64,000 nucleotides of DNA, taken from Perkinsus olseni. Taxonomy: Eukaryota; Perkinsozoa; Perkinsida; Perkinsidae. Shown in pieces: positions 44,601-55,058 of this stretch (positions are counted from its first letter, which is position 1; every line of letters starts with the position of its first letter). The DNA lies in contig JABANP010000097.1 of the NCBI GenBank assembly GCA_013115135.1, positions 62,001-126,000 of the forward strand, given 5' to 3'. Both the position numbers and the translations under genes were made by a program. The notes beneath the pieces are model-generated. The model searched no databases. It was given only the letters and a program-made list of their open reading frames with translations, and was not told the origin of the DNA.

Positions 44601-45883
44601 GAGGGCATTGCCCTGAAGGCAAGGCATGCTCTCACGGTTGAGTGCAGATGAAGTCATTCTACTGCTATAAACGACATCAACATCAGAGGCTCCCGTCCCC
44701 GCTGCCAAAGGGGGTACATCAAGATGTGATGAGGAGGATGATGGTTATGCATGAAGGGGAGCTAGTAAGAGGGCCTGGTGGCTGTCTGTGGAGCGGCTCG
44801 GCCCGTCAGGCCCGATGCCGAGTATGTCCGGTGACCTATGCTCGGTGTGATGGTGCTATGGTTATTGGGAGGATCCCCGTCGAATATGATGGTCGGGTGT
44901 ACTGGATTGGAGGCTTGAAGGTGAGGGGATGGTACTTTAGTGTCGTCGATAGGATGGTGTCAGGTCTCGGAAGACCAGGCACATCTTGAGGAGTTCATTC
45001 AACGCCCTCAGGACTTCGTGGCCCCCGAGACAGACTTTATGAAGGTAGTGAAAGCGTCGTCACGTTGTGCCATCAGGGATGCTCAGTCCGCCGGCCCTCC
45101 ACGCCTGGTAGCGACAACTCCCCTACAGTGCGAATTCGAGGGCTGCTGTGTCGTTGCCCTGGCCTCCAGCGGCACAGCAGTTGAGCAGTGTGCCTATGAT
45201 AAGGTCATTTACGATGGTACAGCTTTCCGGGCTGATACCATCATCATCATGGATCGTACAGGTCGTCGGTACTGCCTAGCGGACAGCCTGAGTCTCGCGG
45301 CCTTCCGTCAATCGCCCACTTCTTACATCAACAAGGCTACTGCTGCTGCTAGTAGCGCCGATGGCGTTGATACATCGACGGCCACCAAGCACCCTCACTT
45401 CGGGACAGGAAAGGCCATTGGTATAGAGGACAGCGTCAAGTGAATTCACGTAGAGGAGCGGCACTGGCCACGTCCCTGGGCAGGTACTTGAAGGCCTCAG
45501 TAAGCCGACAGATCACTAACGGCATGAAGGAGTTGGGGGAACGCAGGCCACTCATACCCGACGGCGGTGGCGGACCGCGGGAGTAGCTGCTGCCGCTGCA
45601 GCGTAGTTGCTGAGCTATGCTGGCTATGTTGGTCAGGTCGGCGCTGAGGTACTTGGCTGCGTACCTCAGAGCTCATAACCCTCTCACCGCCCAAGCTGCG
45701 TATGTAGTTGAGGAGTGTAAGGAAGCGTTCGAAAGCTTGAGGGAAGCGTCAACAGAGCCTGGCCTGGCCACTGACATGGAGAGGCTGATGGTGGCTGGAG
45801 GGGAGGACAGAACATGTACAGATACAGAGAAGAAATTCGATGATTTATTCCACATTGGGCGGGGTGGCCGAAACGCGTCATGA
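38614..45883 (+). CDS. AK9-like multidomain adenylate kinase (many exons; ends approximate)
   Basis: Large protein with serial, partly degenerate nucleoside monophosphate kinase modules, as in AK9/AKD1 (nucleotide balance in cilia). Kinase loops: GCRLAGKST with intact Walker Lys (about 41045-41071), GPPLSGVTS with Lys replaced by Val (about 43896), and the remnant RVMILGAEGSRIDTV (about 42.25 kb). Between them recur the AK9 linker units: HCPVAFLDDGLILPGDVEYA (40.8 kb), YCPVTLLDEGWLYPGQ (41.9 kb), CPVTYARCDGAMVIG (44.85 kb). An LID/AMP-like stretch reads RERGWVIDG then LVLVLEMSRCEFERR. Charged coiled coils lie at 41.2-41.3, 42.45-42.57 and 43.0-43.1 kb. The end resembles the AK9 tail (SLGRYLKASVSRQI; YLAAYLRAHNP). 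Start and many exon edges are not fixed. Confidence 0.65.
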
Positions 45884-46078
45884 GAACAACAACGGGAACA
45901 GCAGCAGCCGTATCCACGCACTGAGGGGCTTGAGTTGAGTGCCCGAATGCTACGCGTCTCAGATGAAAAATGGCACTCCTGAACCGCTTCGCTCCGCTCG
46001 AAATCGCTATGCAAAATCGTCGGCGCTGTCTCTTCTTCGTTGGCACCAGACACTTTTCATCGGTGATCTCTTCCAATT

Positions 46079-47421
46079 ATGTTGTCCCAGAAGGCCACTT
46101 TGAACGACCTGCCCGAATCCCAAATCAAGGGCAAGAGGGTCCTCATGCGTGTGGACTTCAACGTCCCCGTTAAGGACGGCAAGGTGGCTGATAAGACCCG
46201 TATCGTGGCCACCATCCCCACTATCAAGAAGGTCTTCGAGATGGGCGCCAACAGCGTCGTCCTCATGAGCCATTTGGGCAGACCCGAGGGCAACAAGATT
46301 GAGAAGGTAGTAGAAAGCCACTCTCGCCGCCGCCGCCAGACCATCATACCCTCGATAATGATGATGAGAATTTCGTTGTTGTTCAGTTCTCTCTGAAGCC
46401 TGTCGTCCCTGTCCTCTCCGAGCTCGTCGGCCACGAGGTCACTTTCGTTGACGATTGCGTTGGCGAGACTGCCATCAAGGCTTGCGCCTCTCCTGCCCCC
46501 GGCAGCATCATCCTTCTCGAGAATCTCCGCTTCCATGTTGAGGAGGAGGGCAAGGGTGTCATCAACGGCGAGAAGGTGAAGGCTTCCCCCGAGGCCGTCG
46601 CCGCCTTCAGAGCCGACCTCACCAAGCTCGGTGATGTCTTCATTAACGATGCTTTCGGTACCGCTCATCGCGCTCACTCCTCTATGGTTGGTGTTGAGCT
46701 CCCTGTCCGCGCTGCCGGTCTCTTGCTCGCTAAGGAGCTTCAGTACTTCGGCAAGGCCCTCGAGAACCCCGAGCGCCCCGTCTTGAGTGTCCTTGGCGGT
46801 GCTAAGGTTAAGGATAAGATTCAGCTTATCAACAACATGCTTGATAAGGTTGATATGATGATCATCGGTGGCGGTATGGCTTACACCTTCATCAAGACCC
46901 TCCACAACACTCCCATCGGTAACTCTCTCTTCGATGAGGAGGGCAGCAAGATCGTCCCTGACCTCATGAAGAAGGCCCAGGAGAAGGCCGTCCAGATCCT
47001 CCTTCCTGTTGACTGGGTTTGCGCTGATGACTTCGACAACAACGCCAACACTAAGGTCTGCACCATGGAGACCGGCATCCCTGATGGCTGGGAGGGCCTT
47101 GATGTTGGTCCGGAGTCCACCAAGCGCAACCTTGAGATGCTGAAGAAGGCCAAGACCATCATCTGGAACGGCCCTCAGGGTGTCTTCGAGTTCCCCAACT
47201 TCGCCAAGGGTTCCTTCGCCCTCCTTGACGGTGTTGTTGCCGCCACCAAGGCCGGCGCTACCTCCATCATCGGTGGTGGTGATACCGCCGCTATGGTCGA
47301 GCAGCAGGGTAAGGCTGGTGAGATCTCTCACGTCAGTACTGGTGGCGGAGCCTCCTTGGAGCTTCTCGAGGGTAAGCAGTTGCCCGGTGTTGTTGCCCTG
47401 ACTGACAAGAACCAGCTCTAA
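46079..47421 (+). CDS. PGK: Phosphoglycerate kinase
   Basis: Glycolysis: 1,3-bisphosphoglycerate + ADP to 3-phosphoglycerate + ATP. Exons 46079-46306 and 46387-47421; the 80-nt intron (GTAGTA...TTCAG) joins NKIEK to [10 protein letters not shown] in frame. 420 residues, normal length. Substrate-site motifs [11 protein letters not shown] and HLGRPEG near the N terminus; [14 protein letters not shown]; hinge and nucleotide site [20 protein letters not shown], and [14 protein letters not shown] with [14 protein letters not shown] at the C terminus. No targeting presequence, so cytosolic. Codon use is strongly biased to C-ending codons compared with its neighbours, as expected for high expression. 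Confidence 0.97.
46307..46386 (+). other. PGK intron
   Basis: 80 nt, GT-AG, with a CGCCGCCGCC run and a T-rich tract before the acceptor. Fixed by the conserved protein junction IEK/FSLKPV. Confidence 0.9.
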
Positions 47422-47684
47422 GAAGGATACCATTAGGATGAGGAGTTATCAGCCTTAGGGCTGCTCGTGGTAGTGGTTGCTGTTACTCGGCAACTTATAT
47501 TACTACCGTTTTCACGATTATCGAGTGATTCTATTATTAACATCATGTTGAGTTAGTTCATCCCGGAGGGTCACAGCTGACGCACACAAAAGGGACAGGA
47601 TTCGTATTGGTCGAGGAAGGCTCGCCGTTACTAGTAGTGCAGCACCCCCTTCAACTTCGAAGGTTAATATTATTATTATCATCA

Positions 47685-48846
47685 ATGGTTGTGAAGAATC
47701 GTAAGGCATCAGGCAGCAGTTCGGGTGATGCTCCCGCTGCCAGTACCGCCCCTCAGGGATTGGAGGGTCTCTATCAAAGGATAGAGCCCCACTTAGAGGC
47801 TATCATGCCCTATATCAGAGCAGCAGTGCCGATCATTGAAAGCTGCGTGAAGACACTCGACGGTATCTACACTCAGTACATCAAACCCCACTGGCACGAT
47901 GGGTTTGGGTGACTTCTGCTTTGCCCTGCTACTGTTGTTCTTCGGTGGACAGTTCGCCCTCACTATTCTGGCCTGGGGGGCCTTCCAACAGGCTGGTGGT
48001 GGTATGATAAAGCGGGCCTGGAAGGAGTTGAAGGTCGAGTATGTCGACAGTATGAAGAAGCTTCAGGAGGATCCCGAGGCTAAGGCGATCTTCGATAAGA
48101 ATAATGACGGGGAAGTTTCGATTGGAGAGGTAGGGGAAGGGAGAGCCAAGCAAGGGTCTCATTTTCGTCGATGTCACCGTTTAGGTTGCCACAACAATGT
48201 CCTCAGTGATTGGTGCCAAGACACCTGAAGAGAAGCAGAAGGCTCGTCGTATGGTCGGTGCTACTATGAGATGTGTGGACCCCAATCGTCTATTGGATGC
48301 CGTCACTGGTTTCTGGGCGGGCATGGTCGCGGTCATAGCGGCTCTTCGTTCCCAGCTGGCTGCCTGTGTTTCTGTTGGTGCCTCCATCGGTCAGAAGGGC
48401 GCCGAGTATGCCAAAGTCTACCTCGAGAAGCCGTTATACGAGAAGTTCCCCGACTACAAGGATTGGGTTGATGCCGGCCTCAGGGCAGGATGCTCCCTCA
48501 TTGGTATTCTGGTCAGTCTGTTCATGGCCAGGATAGTTACTGCCTTCAACTGTGCTATCAAGGGAGCTCAGAGATTGGCGGAGATGGCAGTGAAGGCCCT
48601 CCACGACGCTGGTTACTTGCCCAATGTCAAGGACAGAGGCTCGAGGGTGCAGACCATAGCGATGGCCCTCACGGCTTTCGGCCTATGGTATCAGGTGAGT
48701 GGGAGGTAACAAAGGCGTGAGGGGAAAATGATGTTGGTGTTTTTTCGCAGTTCTCGACGGGATTCTCGTGCCCAACTTTGATGAAGATCGTCCTCTTCCC
48801 GCTGCTCATTTCGGAGAACATCCTCACATTGATAGCTGCCCTTTAA
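47685..48846 (+). CDS. EF-hand multi-span membrane protein (function unknown)
   Basis: Exons 47685-48129, 48185-48694, 48751-48846 (introns 55 and 56 nt), about 350 residues. Head MVVKNRKASGSSSGDAPAAS, amphipathic helices, then a span (DFCFALLLLFFGGQFALTIL), then a canonical EF-hand loop DKNNDGEVSIGE (all Ca ligands at 1, 3, 5, 9, 12) split off by an intron, and further hydrophobic helices (AVTGFWAGMVAVIAAL; AGCSLIGILVSLFMARIV). It ends ENILTLIAAL. In exon 1 the frame breaks at GGG-TGA (47907-47912): the first half reads HWHDGFG then stop, the second continues GDFCFALL one base on. A Ca-responsive membrane protein is likely; relatives in other alveolates are expected but not verified. Confidence 0.68.
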
Positions 48847-49846
48847 GTTCCGTTGAGGGAAATGCGAGATGTGCCAAGGGGGGCAAGAAATATATTTGTT
48901 AACTGGATGGTGACTACTACAAGCAGTGTAGTGGTAGTGATCCGATAGGATAGTTTCATGAGACCTTATGATGCATTTTAGTTGAAGTTGTCACTCTGGA
49001 TGGTATTCAATTTTGAAGCACGCTTTTCACATTCTCCCTTTGTCTGCACTATGTCGTTACATCCGATTGAGGCGGGTATCGAGTGGGAGTTGCCAAAGGA
49101 GTGGTAGGAATATCAGGAGGGATGCCAAGAAGCTGCATTTGAACTGGGGCTGCGAGCAATAGGAACGGAGACCTCCTACTGGCTGGAGTTGGACTTCTGA
49201 CGGATTGTCTCCCGGTGTCCGGCGTAGTTGGTGGTAGGTTACAGGTTCCTTAACAAATCCTCTTGTCTCTGCCTGAGTGTTGCAGTAGCTCGTGCCATAT
49301 TGAAGGGTCACCCAGGACTGTCCATCGTTATGATGACACCAGGCATTGATGAGGCAAGACCACCTCGCTGGCCGGACGTCGGGGATTCGCGATCGAGGTT
49401 GGGTCGGGTGGGCGGAAGTTCGATTGGATTGTGTCATTCATCATGGTCAAATACTCATCTATCGTCTCAATAACATTCGGTGGAAGTCCGTACCAAGGCT
49501 ACTACTACTACTACCCTGAGTGCTGATGGCTCTCTGCAGATGAGCCATTGACGTTGAGTGAGGCATAAACAGCAGCGGCAACTTTGGTATAACCGTTGTG
49601 ATGACGCGGCATGTTCCTCTGTCTTCCCTCCGGTCGATGCCTGTTGTGTTGGCTTTCTCCTGGTCCCCGGCTAAAGATGCAGCTTTTGACTCGTCAAGTG
49701 GATGGGCTTCTTCACGTGGGAAGTATTCAAAGTCAGTGAGGATAAGCCGCATCGGAAGGGGAATGATTGTAAACGGATCAAAGCAGATCTGGTGTGCCTT
49801 GGGGTATCTTTTGGTCATGCATGCCAGACTCGAGTAGGTTCAGTGT
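48847..49846. other. Mostly non-coding stretch with one short interrupted frame
   Basis: Minus-strand frames 49057-49437 and 49459-49818 stay open (the latter with RLILTDFEYFPREEAHPLDE) but show no family or start context. Apart from the plus-strand frame at 49051-49200, nothing else is supported. Possible 5' exons of the COA5-like gene would lie here. Confidence 0.3.
49051..49200 (+). other. Short frame interrupted by one in-frame TAG
   Basis: ATG at 49051 reads MSLHPIEAGIEWELPKEW, TAG at 49105-49107, then in the same frame EYQEGCQEAAFELGLRAIG and TETSYWLELDF to TGA at 49198-49200. Both halves look protein-like and acidic. Could be a pseudogene, a readthrough site, or chance. Confidence 0.25.
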
Positions 49847-50058
49847 ATGCAGCAGACTCAGTGCTGGAAGAGTGGTGCTTTGTTCGAGGAGTGTATGCAG
49901 TCCAAAGATCCTGCCTGGGTACTACTACCACCCTTCCACCGCTTCATGGCCGTTGGTAGGTGACGAAGGAGTGTATGCATCTGAGGGATGCCTACATGCA
50001 GTGCCGCAAGTGCTTGATAGTCCCCAACCTCCGCCTTTACGGCAACCCCTACTCGTAG
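49847..50058 (+). CDS. Twin-CX9C protein, COA5/PET191-like (cytochrome c oxidase assembly)
   Basis: Exons 49847-49918 and 49960-50058 (41-nt intron) give 56 residues. Pattern: C-x9-C (CWKSGALFEEC), loop, C-x9-C (CMHLRDAYMQC) and one more Cys, ending CLIVPNLRLYGNPYS. The second helix and the R-x2-G-N end resemble PET191/COA5, a mitochondrial intermembrane-space assembly factor for complex IV imported by the Mia40 disulfide relay. Shorter than the animal form (74 residues), so a small upstream exon may be missing; the Cys before CWK in COA5 is not seen. Confidence 0.6.
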
Positions 50059-50626
50059 TTATTATTATTAATAATTGGCATTATTGACACTGTCATGGTT
50101 TCTGATACCAGCTGCAGCCAGAGTTGACTCCCGGAAGGTTTAGCGGGGTATTCTTGCGTCAGGTGATCGGCATCCCCATGGACCCGGGGATCAATGGTGC
50201 ATTGCCTGCGGCTTCCTGGAAGAGGGCCCGCCTACAGAGTGGATGGTTGCGGGTTCTAGTCCCAGGGATGATGATTTTGCCGTTACTCACTCGCTATTGC
50301 CCGCAGTACTCGTGAATGTCCTCATGTCGATCAGCAGCAGCCGCAGCAGCAGTTCCCCCAACACGGCGTAGTTCTCGCTTGAAGGTGCTCAACCAAATGA
50401 GCGGGTAATTGAACCTCCGTTCCCTCGATTGAGGATGACCCTCGCAGGACCTCTTTCCCCCACGAACCTTCGGCAGCATCTCCTTCGTCGCCCTCCTCAT
50501 CAGTACCGTCACAACGGGCAACTACCAAGCGGACACCGGGAAGACGGAAGACATCGTCGAGGTGAGTTGCCTGTCAGCCACCATTGCCTTTCTGGCCGAT
50601 GGCCTTAGATCCTCACACCTCTAGCG
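50059..50626. other. Upstream region of the ORC1-like gene
   Basis: Likely contains undetermined 5' exons of ORC1: a plus-strand segment at 50480-50560 reads openly up to a donor GTGAGTTGCC at 50561, with acceptor CCTTAG before ATCCTCACACC. No BAH domain or other N-terminal module could be recognised. Confidence 0.35.
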
Positions 50627-52726
50627 ATGCGATGTTTCACGTATTCAGGAAGCGCCCCGCCGAGGATGATGAGGCCCTCAGGGATGACAGCGTTGCTTCT
50701 CCCTCTACCAGCAGCCTGGGTAGGAGTGTCGGTCGTTGATACCACATCTTTCTCATCAGATGACGAGGAAGTGCACCTCCAAAAGGCGGCGGTGGAATTC
50801 GCTGAGAAACTGCAGCTGTCGAACATTCCCGAAGTCGGGTGTCTCAGAAGGGTGGGAATCTTTCTATCACCTTTTCAGGCCCTGCCCTGCCGCGATGATG
50901 AACGACGGAGAGTCTACGGTTTTCTGTGGGAAGCTGTTAACACCGGAGGGGCGGGGAATGTTCTTTACATGTCCGGAATGCCGGGCACGGGTAATGCGTA
51001 TCCTTTGTCACCGTCTAAAACAGAAGTGGTTGGTAGGGAAGACGGCGACCGTGATGGGTGTGGTAGGAGAGTTGAAGTCGAAGATGGATAAACGACGAGT
51101 GCCAGCATTTAAGTTCGCATACGTCAACGCCTTCCGTCTGGCTACTCCACAAGGCGTTTTCAAGTAAGCGGGTGGAAGGTCGTGTGATGCAGGGGTGTCC
51201 CGGCTAAGGGAGCTCTACACGGCCCTGGAGATTGGGCCTGCTAAGGTCTCGGCGGCGGTGGCCTACGACAAGCTGGACGCTTACATGCGGAAAGGCAATC
51301 CTGAGGAACCAGTTCTGTGAGTCGTACTCCGAGCCGGGTTCGAATCCCACGGGTTGCATTTTTCTGCTCAGTGTTGTTGTTATTGATGAGTTGGACTATC
51401 TGGTGACGAAGCAGCAGAAGGTTCTCTACTGTCTTTTCGACTGGCCGACTCTCCCCACATCAAAGCTTGCGGTTGTGGCAATCGCCAACACCATGGACTT
51501 GCCTGAGCGGATGATTCCTCGGGTGGCATCTAGGGTATGCAGGAGGCAAGATTACCTCTCTCGCTGGAGCTGCTTCTCCTTGTTAGCTCGGGTTCGGTCG
51601 GCTGAACTTCAGCCCCTACTCGAGTGACCAGATCGCTGAGATTATCCGTCGTCGTATGGAGGAGTGTGGAGGGGAGGCTGTCTTTGAGAGGTAGGATCCC
51701 TTCCGTGGACGCAAGGAGGAGGGCGGCGCCTCAGCAACGCTATAAAGCTTTGCGCCATGCGAGTGGCATCGGTGTCTGGAGATATCCGTAAGGCACTTCA
51801 CATATGCCGGCGAGCGATTGAGTTGCGAAAGAGGGGATGCAAGGTGACAGGAGTGTTTCAGGTTGACTCATGCGCTTTAGGATGCTCTCAGGTCACCCCA
51901 GCGGAGATAAACGCCGCTCAGAGCGACACGTTCTCGAGCGTTCTGGTCGACAAAGTGGCGTCTTTGCACACCTTCCACTTCCGGTTTATGCTGGCATTCA
52001 TCATGCTCTTGCGGGCCCAGAAGAATCCACAGGTACGGAGGATGGGGGTGTCCATCTCGAGGTTCTCTCCTCAGTCCATCACCCTGCATGCGGTATACGA
52101 GAAGATGAACGCTCTCTCTTATCATCATCCACCGGAGGGCTACAACGAGTACCCTGGAGGCTATGTGATGCCTTTTCGAGACTTCGAGCTGCTTGCCGTG
52201 AAGCTCGAGAACTGGGGCATCATCAACCTCTTTACTGTTATGAAGAATTCCCTATACTTGAGGGACCGTCTTGAAGATGATAAGGTGGTTGAGTGTCCGT
52301 CTAGCCTTCCTCTTTCGTCTCGACGCCGTTGCCTCAGGACGCGGGAGATGGGGTGGAAGATGATCTCCAGATGGTTACTCAGAAAAGGAAGAATAAGGAT
52401 TTGCTTTCAACTGCCGATAAGCAAAGAACTCGTGAGTTTCCCATTAACGTCCCTGCTGCTTGTGCTTCTCATGGCAGGTACGGCAGTTGGATCGGTGACA
52501 GAGAAGCGTCGTCGTGATGAGCGCTTGCGGCAGTGTGCTGAAGATGAGCCAGGAGCGCTCACAGTCCGTCTGCTGCTGCCTACCATCTTTCGCCCTACTC
52601 CGTTGCATCTTCCTTCTTTGTCAGATAGTGTCGCTGAGTGGGTATATTGACAGGGCTGATGTCGAATACGCATTGAAGCAGCGGGATGATAATAATGATT
52701 TAGCGAAGCGTCTACTGCTGGTCTGA
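50627..52726 (+). CDS. ORC1: Origin recognition complex subunit 1 (ORC1/CDC6-family AAA+ ATPase)
   Basis: Marks and licenses replication origins. At least nine short introns. Order: linker EEVHLQKAAVEFAEKLQLSN (50.77 kb); IPE-ALPCRDDERRRVYGFL across a 45-nt intron; Walker A GMPGTG/KTATV split by an intron (51.0 kb); ELYTALEIGPAK; Walker B VVVIDELDYLVTK (51.38 kb) just after the tRNA-like intron; sensor 1 AIANTMDLPERM; sensor 2 LGFGRLNFSPYSSDQIAEII (51.6 kb); SVSGDIRKALHICRRA; then a winged-helix region (FRFMLAFIMLLRAQKNP...YPGGYVMPFRDFELLAVKL) and end DRADVEYALKQRDDNN, stop 52724-52726. These features separate ORC1 from CDC6 by the strong IDELD/NTMDLPER match. True start not found. Confidence 0.85.
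51317..51371 (+). other. 55-nt ORC1 intron containing a tRNA 3' half
   Basis: Donor GTGAGT, acceptor GCTCAG; removal joins PVL to VVVIDELD in frame, so the intron is certain. Inside is GCCGGGTTCGAATCCCAC (B box at 51337-51347), then seven bases GGGTTGC, A, TTTTT, C. Spacing from TTCGA to oligo-T is the same as in the elements at 11108 and 30617. The oligo-T serves as the polypyrimidine tract. Confidence 0.65.
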
Positions 52727-52737
52727 TGGCAGCAGCC

Positions 52738-53290
52738 TTTTCATGCTAACTGCAAGTCTAATCCATAATGCCTGTTGTGTTCTCGAGTGGCGAGTAGGGT
52801 ACGTCATGGACAGCACTCCACTCAACCTGCTCCCGAAAAACAACAACCGTTGAAGGATGTGTGAACTAGCTGGGATGCCCGAACTACCGTACTTCATCAG
52901 TACTTCTATGGCCGTCCTGGGGCCTACTAATGTTGTCCTCAACCAACTGCCGTCCACTCCATAGTGCGCACCTTCTGCTGCTGCTGTTGGTGATAACACC
53001 GTGCTGTGTGGCTGCAGCATCGACAGGTAGGCGGCGGTTGTAGTAGGGATGAGTGTTGCTAGTCTCTCCAGGTGATGGTGGTGGTGATAGTCCGCCTCCC
53101 CGCAGCGTCCTATCGCCCTACCTCCGCCGTTCTGATGATTGGCTCATCCTCGCCAACATACTCGCCGGTAGGCTGTCCTCTTCGCTACTCAGTCGATCCC
53201 TCATCCGTTCAGTCGTATCATTTGGAATAACTCAGTATTTTGCGGAAGCCGAGAAGAAGCGGAAAGGTGACCCCGACCCTCCACCGGCAA
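52738..53290 (+). repeat. Segmental duplication, left copy (partner 56519-57070)
   Basis: Two matching blocks: 52738-52793 with 56519-56574, and about 52897-53290 with 56671-57070, about 95% identical by eye, separated by about 100 diverged bases. Starts 12 bases after the ORC1 stop. Same orientation, 3.78 kb apart. Confidence 0.8.
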
Positions 53291-53307
53291 TACCCAATAT
53301 AGCGTAA
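52930..53307 (+). pseudogene. Truncated copy of a signal-peptide gene
   Basis: Exons 52930-53026 and 53072-53307 (45-nt intron). Encodes a signal peptide (LLLLLVITPCCVAA) and RSDDWLILANILAGRLSSS, as in the longer copy at 56709-57281, but stops soon after the duplicated block ends (PPPAIPNIA). It is probably a truncated duplicate; a short secreted product is possible. Confidence 0.55.
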
Positions 53308-53869
53308 GATTGGCGGGGGAGTCATTGGCGGTGTCACAAGTTTCTATTGACGGTGTCTTCTAGTAGCCAGGAAGCGAAGGGCGCATGCATCACGCTCAGG
53401 CTCGAGTATGGAGTATATTCCTAGGTTGCCACGCCAACATCAGGTCCAGATTCGTCTTAGACTGAACTCATCGCCATGATGGCGTACCGAAAAAATGCTG
53501 ATCGAATCACGGCAGTACAAAAAGATGCCGTAGGTAATTCTGGTTTGGGTACGACGTGTTTGGTCGAACCCATACAGTGAGGTCTCTTATAAGAGCGGCT
53601 CTTGCTCAGCCCGAGCAAAGCATTTATCATCGAGGCTCATGTCGCAAGCGTTGGTTGCATGAGAGCCAGGGTGGTGGCAGTTACACCGCACAGCCGCCTT
53701 TCGCGAGCAAAGAGGCAGAGAAGACAATGTGACACTGAATACATTGAGACTGAATAGCTCCTTGTTAGTACAGTATACTATACAGAAGGTGCAAGAGAGC
53801 ACTTGGTGACTGAGACTCAATCTACTCAGGCACCACTGACGGCCTACAGTGAAGAACTGAAAGCAGCGC
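53308..53869. other. Spacer with no supported gene
   Basis: Between the truncated copy and the 3' end of the GH18-like gene. No frame with a family or splice support was found. Confidence 0.35.
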
Positions 53870-55058
53870 TTATGAATGGAGCTGAGCATATAGCAAAGAA
53901 TCTTCAGATAATCCGTTGTCGATATCGCTTAAGGGCAGGTGATTCTCGAAGCCATGCAGGCCATACTCATCTAACAGTTCAGCCTTCTCTCGTATTTGCC
54001 TCTGAGTGTTATAGTAGACGGTCTCCGGCCCAAATCCCTCCTCAACGACGAAGGTGCCATTTCCATCAACGGGAGCTCCATCAGCCACCAACAAGTCGTA
54101 GGACCTCGGTCTCCTGAAGTCCTTGCTAAAGCCAATCGGTGCAATCTGAGTGCATGTACGAGCAGTCTGAGTACCGAATGCGTATAGAAGCGCTTACCCC
54201 CAATGAAACCTTGGAGAGATCAGCTCCTGCGTGGTCCATATCCTCGATCAGCGTCTTCGGCCATTCGACGCCGATTTGAAGCTCGGGGTCGTAAGCAAAG
54301 CTGCTCAGTAGACAGTAGGTCTCATCAGCATGCTCCCACGGCTTGTGATCTAGGACCGCTTGCCATACGTCACCTTGGGGATCTTCAGGTCTCAACCTGC
54401 AAGAAAAACCTTGAGAAGCTCACCGAAGACACACGGTCAATGAATCCCGTTACGTGATAGAAGTGATGGCGGGACCTCCTCTGCTCGACTTGAGCCTTCT
54501 ACGACTGATGTCCATGAGGCTGTTGATAACATCCCATTCTTCTCCCTCTGGTGTAAAGAAGGGTGAAGACAGATCGAAGTGAATCCCGTCTACAAAGTAC
54601 TCGTTGATGGCAGCCTGAGCGTTGAGAGTGAAGTTTAAGATATCCCTGTTGAGATCGCGGCCGAGGTTCTCCACGAAGTCCCCAACCGAGAGGCCCAGGG
54701 ATACCGTAGCATTGTATTGCAAAGCATATTCGTGTATGGTTTCGGCTTGCTCCGGTTTAAGCCTCAGCCATATCGGGGGGACGAAGATCCTGCCTCCGGG
54801 AAAGACGAAGTTCCTAGTTAAGACCAGGTGCTTAACTCCAGCTTGGAACAACGCGAGGTACTCCTCGTCCTCTCTGATCGTTATACTGAGGTCGATCACA
54901 ACGGTCACAGGGCGAACTGTGTCAGGCGAGCTAGGCTCCGTAGGAGCAGCTGTAGTCGTCGAGACGGGCCTCGTGGTACGGGCTGTAGTCGTCGAGACGC
55001 GCTGTGCCGAAGAAGTCAATGCCAACAGCGCGACGGATACCAGAGAGGGCAGTTTCAT
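53870..55058 (-). CDS. Secreted GH18/chitinase-like TIM-barrel protein, probably inactive
   Basis: Exons 54454-55058, 54198-54396, 53870-54145 (introns 57 and 52 nt); 359 residues. Start at 55058 gives signal peptide MKLPSLVSVALLALTSSAQR, then a Thr-rich linker with two near-repeats (VSTTTARTTRP, VSTTTAAPTEP), likely O-glycosylated. The barrel has RPVTVVIDLSITI, FVDGIHFDLSSPF, LSKVSLGIAPIGFSKDF and the end EYGLHGFENHLPLSDID, matching the strand order of GH18. The catalytic signature DGxDxDxE reads DGIHFDLS: the acid/base Glu is Ser. So it may be a carbohydrate-binding or lectin-like protein rather than an enzyme. Family call is from pattern only. Confidence 0.6.

Noticed and set aside
46883..47162. 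Minus frames opposite PGK
   Set aside because: Long open antisense frames (the largest covers 46057-47433) result from the strong codon bias of PGK; no independent support.
54941..55010. Minisatellite in the GH18-like gene
   Set aside because: Only two near-repeats encoding the Thr-rich linker; better described as part of the protein.
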